The notes beneath the pieces were generated by a model. That model was given only the letters and a program-made list of their open reading frames with translations, made no database searches and was not told the origin of the DNA. This document shows positions 32,310 to 41,202 of a stretch of 48,919 bases of DNA, piece after piece; position 1 is the stretch's first letter, and every line of letters starts with the position of its first letter. Both the position numbers and the translations under genes were made by a program. Location of the stretch: contig JAFWDJ010000041.1 in assembly GCA_017513095.1 (NCBI GenBank), positions 1 to 48,919 of the forward strand, written 5' to 3'. This stretch comes from Clostridia bacterium. Its GTDB lineage: Bacteria; Bacillota; Clostridia; Oscillospirales; RGIG577.

Positions 32310-33824
32310 CTAAAGCGCTTCGAGCTCCTCAAGCTCGCGAATGATATCCTTCTGGCGCTCATAGAACAAAAGCTCCCTGTTGTGGGCGAAATATTCCGGG
32401 GAGCCGTAGCGGCTTATAAAACGCGAGCTGTAATAGCTTATCGTAAGCTCCGTCACGAGCACCAAAACCTCCTGTCCGCCCGGGAATACCTCCTCGGAGA
32501 ATTTGAACATATTTGAAAGCTTCTTTCCCGCGCTGTCGGCGCTCTTTTTAAGCGCCTTCGTGCGCGCGTCGAAATCCTTCTTGAGAAGTGCGAACGCCTC
32601 CTTCGCGTCGTTCGGCGTGTTTTTCATAAGCATGGCCTTCTCTTCATCAAGCGTCTCGATCGCGGACTGAAGCGCGAACTGCCTGTCGTCGGAGAGCGTT
32701 CCCGAACGCTTGCCGGCGGAAAGCTCCCCCTGAAGGCGCGTGATCTGCCTTGAAACGGCGTATTCGGCGTCCGCCGACGGCGACGCGAGCGCGCCTCTTA
32801 CGTTCTTTAAAGCCTCGAGCGTTGTCTTCAGCGCCTCCTCTTCCCTGCAGACGCCCTTTAGATGACCCGTCGCCGCGTCGAGCATAAGGCCGAGCAGCGA
32901 AAGCCGCTCGTCGAAGCGCGCCTGCTTCGCCCTTTCCTTTATGCTGTCGTCCGCCTTGCCGTCAAGGATGGTATCGACCTGATAATCGGAGCGGTACTTC
33001 GTCCACAGGTCGTAATATACGGCGAAATCCTTCGCGATCCTTCTGTTCTGAAGATACTGCACGACGAGCTTTTCGTTCACCGTGTCCTTGTTCTGCTCGT
33101 AAAGGCGCATCATATCGGAAAGGTCGCTCCAGCCGCGCGCCGTTACGAAGCTTTTTCCGTCAACGGTGCTCTCGATCTTGTAAAAATCGCCCTTTTTTAT
33201 GTCCAGATACGTAAGGATCGCGGGATGCACCGACTTTTTCCACGCGTATTCCTTCCAGACCTCATAGTCCGGCTCGACGTCGACGCGCTTGAGCCTGTCC
33301 CACGTTACTATGTCGAACTCGCGCACGGAGTTGTTGTATTCCGGCGGATTTCCAGCGGTGACGACGATCCAGCCCTCGGGCACGCGGTGGCGTCCGAATA
33401 TTTTATACTGCAGAAACTGCAGCATCGCGGGGGCCAGCGTCTCCGAAACGCAGTTTATCTCGTCGAGAAAGAGTATGCCCTCTTTTAGGCCCGTCTGCTC
33501 CATCATGTCGTAGACGCTCGCGATTATCTCGCTCATCGTATACTCCGATACGGCAAATTCGCGCCCGCCGTACGTTTTATGCTCGATGAACGGCAGACCG
33601 AGTGCGCTCTGGCGCGTGTGGTGCGTCATGGAGTAGCTGACGAGCCCGACGCCGAGCTCCTGCGCGATCTGCTCCATTATCGCCGTCTTGCCTATTCCGG
33701 GAGGGCCCATGAGGAATACGGGCCTCTGTTTTTCTATCGGGATAACGTAGTTGCCGAATCTGTCCTTCGTAAAATACGCGCGCATCGCGCTTTCGATCTG
33801 TTCCTTCGCTTGTTTTATGTTCAT
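32310..33824 (-). CDS. MoxR-family AAA+ ATPase
   Basis: The 504-residue ATPase has Walker A GPPGIGKT (40-47), Walker B GILFLDE with Asp121 and Glu122, sensor 1 Asn in TAGNPPEYN, and the arginine-finger region DRLKRVDVEP. A helical C-terminal extension (about 300-504) has coiled-coil character. MoxR ATPases usually act with VWA proteins as chaperone-like remodelling machines, and a VWA gene lies two genes upstream. GAGGTG precedes the ATG by five bases, and the LRR-BRCT gene ends 42 bp upstream. I take it as the motor of the locus. Confidence 0.92.
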   Translation of the reverse strand: MNIKQAKEQIESAMRAYFTKDRFGNYVIPIEKQRPVFLMGPPGIGKTAIMEQIAQELGVGLVSYSMTHHTRQSALGLPFIEHKTYGGREFAVSEYTMSEIIASVYDMMEQTGLKEGILFLDEINCVSETLAPAMLQFLQYKIFGRHRVPEGWIVVTAGNPPEYNNSVREFDIVTWDRLKRVDVEPDYEVWKEYAWKKSVHPAILTYLDIKKGDFYKIESTVDGKSFVTARGWSDLSDMMRLYEQNKDTVNEKLVVQYLQNRRIAKDFAVYYDLWTKYRSDYQVDTILDGKADDSIKERAKQARFDERLSLLGLMLDAATGHLKGVCREEEALKTTLEALKNVRGALASPSADAEYAVSRQITRLQGELSAGKRSGTLSDDRQFALQSAIETLDEEKAMLMKNTPNDAKEAFALLKKDFDARTKALKKSADSAGKKLSNMFKFSEEVFPGGQEVLVLVTELTISYYSSRFISRYGSPEYFAHNRELLFYERQKDIIRELEELEAL

Positions 33825-33866
33825 GAGAACACCTCGTTTTCTCTAGAATTATATGATACGCTATTG

Positions 33867-36023
33867 TTACTCTGCCGCAAACGGGATGTTGTTTTCCTGA
33901 GCGTATTCTTCCGCATACGAACCCGCGGGGGCGTGGATGGTGAGGCTTTCGCAGCCGTAGAACGCAAAGCCGCCGATGCTCGTCACGCCCTCCGGCAGGG
34001 TAATGCTCGTGAGGCTTTCGCAGCCCCAGAACGCAACGTCGCCGATGCTCATTACGCTGTCCGGCAGGGTGATACTAGTAAGGTTTTTGCATTCTTTGAA
34101 CGCATAATGGCCAATGCTCGTCACACCGTCCGGTATAGTAATGTTCGTGAGGCTTTCGCAGCCGTTGAACGCACGGTCGCCGATGCTCGTCACGCCGTCC
34201 GGCAGGGTGATGCTCGTAAGGCTTTTGCAGTCCTCGAACGCCCCCCAACCAATGCTCGTCACTCCCTCCGGCAAGGTGATGCTCGTAAGGCTTTTGCAGC
34301 CCCAGAACGCGTATGCGCCGATGCTCGTCACGCTGTCCGGTATAGTAATATTCGTAAGGCTTTCGCAGCCGTAGAATGCCTGCCAGCCGATTGTCGTCAC
34401 GCCGTCCGGCAGATTGATGTTCGCAAGATTTTTGCATCCTTTGAACGCATAATTGCCGATGCTCGTCACACCGTCCGGTATAGTAATGTTTGTAAGGCTT
34501 TTGCAGTCCTCGAACGCACGGTCGCTGATGCTCGAAATACCCTTCGGTATAGTAATGCTCGTAAGACTTGTGCAGCAGTTGAACGCACGGTCGCCGATGC
34601 TCGAAATACCCTCCGGTATGGTGATGCTCGTAAGGCTTGTGCAGCCTTGGAATGCACCGTTGCCGATGCTCGTCACACCCTCCGGTATGGTGATGCTCGT
34701 AAGGCTTGTGCAGCCTTGGAATGCACCGTTGCCGATGCTTGTAACGCCGTCCGGAATAATGACCTCTTTAAGCTTTTCGCAGCCTTCGAAAGCTTCCGCC
34801 GGTATCTCATTGAACCATCCGGGTATCTCGACATTCTCTGCGTCTTTATGCCATTTTCCGACCATATTGTTGAACTTATCTTCCGTGATTATTTCCACGC
34901 CGAGGTCGGCTGCCTTTCTGTTCTTCTCCGAGCCGCTGTTCGTGTCGTTCGTCACGAGATAGTCCGTTTTCTTCGTTACGGACGGACCGAGCTTTGCGCC
35001 GTGTTTTTCAAGGTGTTCCTTTATATCCTTTCGTGATTCCCAGTGTTTAAGCGCTCCCGAAACAACGAACGTCATGCCCGCGATGCCCTGCGACGGATCA
35101 CGCTTCATCATTCTTTCAATGAACGCGTCCTCATATTCTTCTTTTTTCTTTTCCTTCTTATCACGTGCCTTAAAAACGTTCTCCATGCCGAGGCTGTTCT
35201 GATAATTGAGGATCATGGCCTTCTCTTCGACGTTGCCGCGCTTTTCTGCTTCCTCAATATATGCGTCCACGTCGCCCGACTTTATAAGCTTGTTTTCGCA
35301 GAGATAATAAAGAAGCTTCGGATTATCAAACGCGAACGAACAAAGCTTGCCAGCGTTCTTCTTCGCATAGTTTAAGTATGACTTTGACCGCTCCGATTCG
35401 GGGTCGCCGATTTCTTCCGATATAAATCCGAGCAGCGCACGTCGGCGGAGATTTACGGGGATATCCGTTATAAGGTCTTCCTTCGATATAATAACGGCGG
35501 TGCGGCCTTTGAACGTCTCCGTATAATACGGCTGCCAGCGCACACATTTTACCGTAAGGCTTTTGCAGCCGTCGAAAGCCCGGTTGCCGATTCTCGTCAC
35601 GCTATCCGGCAGGGTGATGCTCGTAAGGCTTTCGCAACGCCAGAACGCCTCTTCGCCGATTCTCGTCACGCTATCCGGCAGGGTGATGCTCGTAAGGCTT
35701 TCGCACCATGCGAACGCCCGGTCGCCGATGCTCGTCACGCCCTCCGGCAGGGTGATGTCCGTAAGGCTTTCGCATCCGTAGAACGCATAGTTACCGATGC
35801 TCGTCACGCCCTCCGGCAAGGTGATGCTCGTAATGCTATTGCAACGATAGAACGCAAAGTCGCCGATGCTCGTAAGACTGTTCGGCAGGGTTATGCTTTT
35901 TAGGCTTTCGCAGCGCCAGAACGCTTCTTTGCCGATGCTCGTCACGCCTTCCGGCACGACAACGTCCCCGTCGGGGCCGCAGTATTTCTTCAAAACGCCG
36001 TTTTCTATCACAAAAGCTCTCAT
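33867..36023 (-). CDS. LRR-BRCT-LRR protein
   Basis: The 718-residue cytoplasmic protein has an N-terminal LRR_5 array (about 15-175), a helical ankyrin-like region (about 185-320; GKLCSFAFDNPKLLYYLCE), a BRCT domain (about 325-405; GMTFVVSG, SVTKKTDYLVTND, GVEIITEDKF) and a C-terminal LRR array of about twelve units. It differs from its paralogue at 24754-26766 in lacking the N-terminal BRCT and having more repeats, while the middle region is strongly conserved. GGGAGG precedes the ATG. It sits between the VWA and MoxR genes, so it is the best candidate for a recognition subunit of that pair. Confidence 0.87.
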   Translation of the reverse strand: MRAFVIENGVLKKYCGPDGDVVVPEGVTSIGKEAFWRCESLKSITLPNSLTSIGDFAFYRCNSITSITLPEGVTSIGNYAFYGCESLTDITLPEGVTSIGDRAFAWCESLTSITLPDSVTRIGEEAFWRCESLTSITLPDSVTRIGNRAFDGCKSLTVKCVRWQPYYTETFKGRTAVIISKEDLITDIPVNLRRRALLGFISEEIGDPESERSKSYLNYAKKNAGKLCSFAFDNPKLLYYLCENKLIKSGDVDAYIEEAEKRGNVEEKAMILNYQNSLGMENVFKARDKKEKKKEEYEDAFIERMMKRDPSQGIAGMTFVVSGALKHWESRKDIKEHLEKHGAKLGPSVTKKTDYLVTNDTNSGSEKNRKAADLGVEIITEDKFNNMVGKWHKDAENVEIPGWFNEIPAEAFEGCEKLKEVIIPDGVTSIGNGAFQGCTSLTSITIPEGVTSIGNGAFQGCTSLTSITIPEGISSIGDRAFNCCTSLTSITIPKGISSISDRAFEDCKSLTNITIPDGVTSIGNYAFKGCKNLANINLPDGVTTIGWQAFYGCESLTNITIPDSVTSIGAYAFWGCKSLTSITLPEGVTSIGWGAFEDCKSLTSITLPDGVTSIGDRAFNGCESLTNITIPDGVTSIGHYAFKECKNLTSITLPDSVMSIGDVAFWGCESLTSITLPEGVTSIGGFAFYGCESLTIHAPAGSYAEEYAQENNIPFAAE
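33930..34780 (-). repeat. 69-bp tandem coding repeats, twelve-unit LRR array
   Basis: Unit boundaries run from 33975 to 34734 in steps of exactly 69 bp. Two neighbouring units (34612-34670 and 34681-34739) are identical over 59 bases. Confidence 0.92.
35545..35980 (-). repeat. 69-bp tandem coding repeats, N-terminal LRR array
   Basis: Boundaries fall at 35589, 35658, 35727, 35796, 35865 and 35934. The segments 35588-35636 and 35657-35705 are identical. Confidence 0.9.
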
Positions 36024-36053
36024 GATTATTCCTCCCTATTCTTATTTTCGTTA

Positions 36054-36120
36054 GATTAATGTGCGCCCTCGGTCATATTATCCCGGAGGCATGAGGGCAT
36101 GCCTCCCTGCGGGGCACGCT
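36054..36120 (-). repeat. Conserved intergenic hairpin element, copy 2
   Basis: GGAGGCATG and CATGCCTCC form a perfect nine-pair stem (36085-36106) next to TATCCCGG and TTAATGTGC blocks, between the VWA stop and the LRR start. The TTAATGTGC block lies 31 bp from the LRR start codon, as in copy 1. Confidence 0.65.
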
Positions 36121-36124
36121 TCCC

Positions 36125-37525
36125 CTATATCTCGTCTTTTCTAAGTATCAGCTTTATCGCCCACGGGGGCACGTCGTAGTTGTTGTATTCCTCGTCGAGG
36201 AAGAGAAACGCCGTACTGTATTTTGGCATTTTCTCGGGGAACGTGCCGTATCCGTCTGTGAAATATATAAGTCCCTTGAGATTCTGGAACTCTTTTTTCT
36301 CTATAAGCTCGTCGACGTATGAGAACACGGGGCGAAAATCGGTGCCTCCGAGTCCCTTTATCGTCATATTCTTAAGATAGCGGTCAAACTCCTCCTGTGT
36401 TGTAATCTTTACGTCCTCCTGAATCTCGGCGTCGCACTGGATGATGTGTAGATTTATCTTTGAAAAGAAGCTTTCCGTGCTTTTTAAGATGTTGTACGTC
36501 TTCTGCACGAACCTCTGCACAATATCGCCCGCAACGGAACCCGAGGTGTCTATAGCGATAACAAATTCGCGTATGCGCTTTACGTCCTTGTATTCGAGCG
36601 GCTCTATGAGCGGCATATTCTTATATAGCGAAAGCCCGTACGTATAAAAAATATAGTCGAACTCGTCGTCGTTTATCTTCATGACCTCGCCCAAAACGGC
36701 GAATCGCCGCAGAAATTCCGTATAATCGTACCGTTCGCGGTTCACTTCCTTTAAATTCTGCATAAGGCCTCCGGCGCGGTCGCCCTGCTGCTTTGAGAAG
36801 GTCTCCATGTCCATCTCTATGCGTTCGGAAACGTCCCGCCAGTCCTTCTCGGAGCCAAGCGGCGCATCCGTGGCGGCGCCGCCCGCGGCAGCCGCTTCGC
36901 CTTCGCCCTCCGCGTCGCCGTCGCCTTCACCGTCGCTCTCTCCCCGGCCGCCGCCCTTTCCGAGGCCGAGGGCGGATTTTTCTTCGTCGCTCATATACCA
37001 CACGCGGTGGTCGTCGGCGTAGAAAATGCCGCGAAGCTCCGCCATTTTCGCGGGCGGCAGCTTCTTATCAAGGTAATAGCGGTATATCTTCTCCGCCGTA
37101 AGCTGTCCCACCTTGCCCGAAAGCTCATTGTAAACGGCCGTCTGCCGCGCCTCGCGTGCCGCCGCGGTACATGAAAGCCCCAGCCCCGCGATGGAATACT
37201 CCGCCGCTATGTCGCAAGCCAAATCCCACGCGGTGTGATCGACGAGCGTATGTACGAACATATGCCGGTATATGCAGTGGAGCACAATGTGAAGATAATC
37301 GCGCACCGGCACCGTGCGCTCCGTTTTATAGCATTTTAAGATATGCCCCGGATCGTAGGCGATAAATCTTCCGTCCGTAGCGTACGTAAGCTCTTGTATC
37401 TCCACCGGCTCAAGACGGCTCAGCGCCGCGTCGAGAAAACGCAGATTCACAAGCAGCTGATTTCGCGACAGACTAAGCACGTCTCTTGCAAGCTGCGACC
37501 GTCTTATGCTTTTTTCTTCGTTCAT
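36125..37525 (-). CDS. DUF2201-type VWA protein
   Basis: This 466-residue protein is the usual partner of MoxR ATPases. The N-terminal region (about 1-175) resembles the DUF2201 zincin-like domain, with histidines at 79, 83 and 88 (LHIVLHCIYRH) but no HExxH. An acidic Gly/Glu/Ala linker (about 188-222) follows. The C-terminal VWA domain has a MIDAS DTSGS (Asp326, Ser328, Ser330), GGTDF further on, and TDGYG. The ATG at 37525 was chosen because AGGTGA lies five bases upstream. Metal-dependent binding by the MIDAS could link MoxR to its targets. Confidence 0.9.
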   Translation of the reverse strand: MNEEKSIRRSQLARDVLSLSRNQLLVNLRFLDAALSRLEPVEIQELTYATDGRFIAYDPGHILKCYKTERTVPVRDYLHIVLHCIYRHMFVHTLVDHTAWDLACDIAAEYSIAGLGLSCTAAAREARQTAVYNELSGKVGQLTAEKIYRYYLDKKLPPAKMAELRGIFYADDHRVWYMSDEEKSALGLGKGGGRGESDGEGDGDAEGEGEAAAAGGAATDAPLGSEKDWRDVSERIEMDMETFSKQQGDRAGGLMQNLKEVNRERYDYTEFLRRFAVLGEVMKINDDEFDYIFYTYGLSLYKNMPLIEPLEYKDVKRIREFVIAIDTSGSVAGDIVQRFVQKTYNILKSTESFFSKINLHIIQCDAEIQEDVKITTQEEFDRYLKNMTIKGLGGTDFRPVFSYVDELIEKKEFQNLKGLIYFTDGYGTFPEKMPKYSTAFLFLDEEYNNYDVPPWAIKLILRKDEI

Positions 37526-37590
37526 ATGATTCACCTGCCTGAATTTTACTATATCATACATTAGGCGCTCATGCACGCCGCTTCGGCGGG

Positions 37591-40500
37591 TCAGAGGATG
37601 AAGTCGAGTAAATTATACAACTCCGGTGCGTCCGGATTATTTTTCTGACTGCACAACATGAAAGCCGGCTTTTTCGGCTCTTCGGGCAACGGATGCGCCT
37701 TTGATATTTTCGCATTCAGCGAAAGCGTCTGCCGTGATACTTTTGTCGGTATCGCCGCAATATCCCGTGTGTACTCTTCCTTCGCTTCGTCTCTTTTCTT
37801 TCTGATTTCCGGAAGCGTAACGCCGTTTAACTGCTCGATTATACTTCTGAGCGCGCGTTTTTTCGAGAAGCTGAAGAATCCGAGCTGCGAAAGCTGTGAC
37901 TCCGACCGTGCAAGCTCCTCATTCGCTTTTGTCTCCTCGTCGTCAAGAGCGCGAAGGGCATTCACCCTTTTTTCCTCCGCTTCGGCCTCTAATTCGGCGC
38001 GCAGCTTCTCCGTTGCCTCCTTTAAAGCCGCGTTTCGTCTTTCTTCTATAACCCTGCACTCTTCTCTCCATTTTGCATACGCCTTCTCATATTCCGCCTT
38101 CTGCTTCTTTTCTCTTTCCTCCCGCCTGCGCTTTTTTTCGGCCTCACGGGCTTCTCTTTCTTTTCTCTCTATCTCTTCAAGGCGCTGCTTCTCCAAAAGA
38201 AACTCTTTGCGCGCATTGCAGTATGATATAAGAATTGCCAAAGCCCCGGGCCTCGCTTCTGCAAGTCGCGCCTCTTCTATACGTCTGTTCTCCTCCGCGA
38301 TACGCTTTTTTTCGGCCTCGCGCTCTTTTCTCTCCTTTTCGGCCCGCTTCTTTTCCATCTCCTTCTTTTTTTCTGCGGGCGGCGGGCCTACACGGCTTTT
38401 AAGCTTTTTCGCGTATGCCGAGCTAGCCTCGATCTTATTGCTCTTGTCGATCGTGACCGTAAGCGTTGTTTCCCCGGCTACCATCTTCAGCACGTCGTAT
38501 ACCTTGTCAAGCAATTTGCTGTCGGGATTCGATTTCGACAGCGCAAGATATACGCTTTCGCATCGTTTAAGCAGTTCATCAAGATGTCCGACCGTGGTTT
38601 CAAGTATCGTTTTTATGTTCCTTTTGAACTCCGGTATATTTGCTTTACCGCTTTGGGAGTCGAGCTTTAAGAACTGCACTTCAATATTTATTTCAATCGT
38701 TCTTGCATTAAGTAAATGCTCCTGCCAGCTTTCGACAAGCGCCTTCCACTCCTTCACGAGAGCGGCGGTCAGCTTAGAGGACGTAAAGCGGTCGTCGTCG
38801 GGATATTCGAGATAATTTAGGCTTTTCTTCGGTCTTATATGTCGGAATACTTCCAAAATCACGTCATCATATGCGGGGCGGTCCTTTCTTTTGATTCCGT
38901 CGAGCTGAATGCGCATTGAGCGCAGGCCGTTCGTCATGCAGGCGAAAACGTTGGCGTGAACAACGCTGCCGTCGTATGCTATCGATACAGCCCCCGGGAA
39001 CGCTTTTTCTTCAAACGGAATCGTTTTTACCGATTCAAACATGCTGTTTAATGCTCCCCCGAGTCCGCCGCTTCCTCTTTTTATGGCTTCGGCTCCCAAT
39101 TTGTTGAGCGCAATGTATTCCGGAAGCGTGGCGCAATTCTTTATACTGTCATTATCGAAAAGCTGTCCCGCAAAAATAACAAAATCGGAGCCGAACATGC
39201 CCTTTTGCCCCTTTGACGGGCGATACGCAATAAAATCGCGTCCCTCAGCGCCCACTTCTATAACAAATCCGTCGGGGATGTCCATTTCATAATTCGGGCC
39301 GTACGCCTTATTGCCGTCGTTATACGTGATCACTGCGGCAGCCGCATTTTTCGCGGGTGTTTTCGCAGGCTTTTCGGTCTGTGCAGGCTTTTTGTCGGCG
39401 GTTGCGGGCTTTTTATCGGCCGGTGCAGGCTTTTTTTCCGCACTTGCGCTTTTTTTCTCTTTTTTCTCCGTTTCAAATCCAAGCGCCTTATAAAACCGCT
39501 CGGCTGTTATTACTTTAGTCGATGCGCAGCGTCCCTTAAGTCGCTGAAGATTTAGATCACGGATCTTCGAGTCGCCCGCGTATTTCGGTTCGCAGACAAG
39601 ATAATCCGTCTGTCCCGATACAGCCGTGCGGTAAAGGCCGCCTTTTTTCTGCAGCATTTTCAGTGCCTCATCCCAGTTCTTGCTGGCCTCCATGCCGCTG
39701 AAAACGAACTTTTTCCCCGCGAATACAACTTTCGAGCGTTTGTCAAGAAGCGACGAGTGCTTGTTCAGCCACTCCCTTTCGTGTTCGAGTGCGCTTTCCT
39801 CCATATAAGTCTCCCAATACGGCTTCTCATCGGGATGAGAGAACGAACAGTTCACGGGACCGTCCTCACTGAATATCGGCTCTCTCGCCGCATAAGCCAT
39901 AGAACACCATGCGTACAGTATATCCGCTGCGGCTCCTTCGAGCGGCTCGTTTCTGTCGCGTATGCTTTCAAGCTCAGCATGCAGCGTGCGCACAGCGGGC
40001 AGCATCCACGAAAGCTCGCTTCGCAATCCGTCAAGCGATGATACGGCGCATTTAGGCGCATCATCGGGAACTCCTGCGTTGACAGCCTTTAAGAGGGCTG
40101 TTCTGTCCGTCTTTGTGACCGCATCGGGAAGGTAGTATACATGAATGTCGTCACCCGAGCAGAGCACGGGGCATATTTCGTTCTCCGTGTAATTGAGGCA
40201 GCCGTTATGCGATACAAAGTAAGCTATATCAAGGAGCGTATCTATGGCCGCGTCGGCCGGTTCTGTCTCATTGTCGCGGCAGTACGCGCCGAGCGTCCAT
40301 GCGAAGGAGCGAAGCGCGTTGTAATTAAAAGCCCGCTGTATAAAGCCGCTTTTTATCTCCTGCTCACGGTCGTGGCCGGCGTCGAACGCCTCTATAGACA
40401 CGCGGAAAAGCTCCGACATCTTAAGCGCCTCGTCGGCCGCCGAAAATCCTCCCTTGTCCTTCGCGCACGCGCGCTTAAGCACTTCTTTTATCTTCGCATC

Positions 40501-41202
40501 CTCCGTTATTTCGGCTTCTCTCTTAAGCGGCACGAACGCATATTCCGTACCCGTTTGATTTACCTGCGCGATGCCGCCCAAAAGCCCGAAAACGTTTTTT
40601 GACTTGTTAAGAAAATCAAGATGCGTATGCTGTCCCGCTTTCGGTTTTCCGATGCGAAACTCCCCGTCGTAGGACGGGCCCGCTTCGCTTGCCGCCTCGT
40701 TTGCCAGCTTTATGAGCATATCTGCGGTGATCGGCTCAAAAACGCCCTTGTCGTTGTCTATCACCATGCAGTTAAGTACCGAGCTCAGATGAAGCGCGAC
40801 GCTTTCGATAGTTATTTCCCTGTCCTCGGGCCGTCCCGCCCTGACGATCGCCATGGAATACGCCGCGCCCTTATGCAAGACGTTTACGCCTGCGATAACG
40901 GCCGTCACGTCAAATATGAGCATTCTATCTTCCCTTATTATGCACTTTACAACTGCCTCGAAACTGCCTTTCAGATTGACCTCCGAGCTGTCAAAAGCGG
41001 CCGCGTCCATGTTTGCAACCTTTACGGCATAAGGTACATCGTCTCTTAATGCTTCACTTTGGCCTTCGGAAATGCATTCTATTTGAAAAAACGTATCGCC
41101 ATCGTCGTCCGTTTCGCGCTTTGCCGTATATCCGCTTTTTAGTTCAAACTCAAGATGATTGTCAAATCTCTCGCTGCTTTTGTTATTTCGCGCGCTTGCC
41201 AT
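37591..41202 (-). CDS. Giant BRCT and coiled-coil protein
   Basis: The 1203-residue cytoplasmic protein has an N-terminal 500 residues of unknown fold and one BRCT domain (about 520-605; KFVFSGMEASKNWDEA, SGQTDYLVCEPKY). An alanine/lysine/proline-repeat linker (about 610-655; KKPAPADKKPATADKKPA) and another unassigned globular region (about 660-870) follow. A very long E/K/R-rich coiled coil (about 960-1150) comes last. The ATG at 41202 has AAAGGA eight bases upstream and overlaps the WYL gene by 20 bp. It resembles no family I can name. Architecture suggests a DNA-bound scaffold. Confidence 0.72.
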   Translation of the reverse strand: MASARNNKSSERFDNHLEFELKSGYTAKRETDDDGDTFFQIECISEGQSEALRDDVPYAVKVANMDAAAFDSSEVNLKGSFEAVVKCIIREDRMLIFDVTAVIAGVNVLHKGAAYSMAIVRAGRPEDREITIESVALHLSSVLNCMVIDNDKGVFEPITADMLIKLANEAASEAGPSYDGEFRIGKPKAGQHTHLDFLNKSKNVFGLLGGIAQVNQTGTEYAFVPLKREAEITEDAKIKEVLKRACAKDKGGFSAADEALKMSELFRVSIEAFDAGHDREQEIKSGFIQRAFNYNALRSFAWTLGAYCRDNETEPADAAIDTLLDIAYFVSHNGCLNYTENEICPVLCSGDDIHVYYLPDAVTKTDRTALLKAVNAGVPDDAPKCAVSSLDGLRSELSWMLPAVRTLHAELESIRDRNEPLEGAAADILYAWCSMAYAAREPIFSEDGPVNCSFSHPDEKPYWETYMEESALEHEREWLNKHSSLLDKRSKVVFAGKKFVFSGMEASKNWDEALKMLQKKGGLYRTAVSGQTDYLVCEPKYAGDSKIRDLNLQRLKGRCASTKVITAERFYKALGFETEKKEKKSASAEKKPAPADKKPATADKKPAQTEKPAKTPAKNAAAAVITYNDGNKAYGPNYEMDIPDGFVIEVGAEGRDFIAYRPSKGQKGMFGSDFVIFAGQLFDNDSIKNCATLPEYIALNKLGAEAIKRGSGGLGGALNSMFESVKTIPFEEKAFPGAVSIAYDGSVVHANVFACMTNGLRSMRIQLDGIKRKDRPAYDDVILEVFRHIRPKKSLNYLEYPDDDRFTSSKLTAALVKEWKALVESWQEHLLNARTIEINIEVQFLKLDSQSGKANIPEFKRNIKTILETTVGHLDELLKRCESVYLALSKSNPDSKLLDKVYDVLKMVAGETTLTVTIDKSNKIEASSAYAKKLKSRVGPPPAEKKKEMEKKRAEKERKEREAEKKRIAEENRRIEEARLAEARPGALAILISYCNARKEFLLEKQRLEEIERKEREAREAEKKRRREEREKKQKAEYEKAYAKWREECRVIEERRNAALKEATEKLRAELEAEAEEKRVNALRALDDEETKANEELARSESQLSQLGFFSFSKKRALRSIIEQLNGVTLPEIRKKRDEAKEEYTRDIAAIPTKVSRQTLSLNAKISKAHPLPEEPKKPAFMLCSQKNNPDAPELYNLLDFIL

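Noticed and set aside
33930-34780. CRISPR-like regular repeats
   Set aside because: The 69-bp units are contiguous coding LRR repeats with no unique spacers, and no cas genes are present.
33579-35036. Long plus-strand frame of 485 codons opposite the LRR gene
   Set aside because: It is a by-product of the 69-bp repeats, whose reverse complement stays open. The minus-strand LRR and BRCT domains are clearly the real product.
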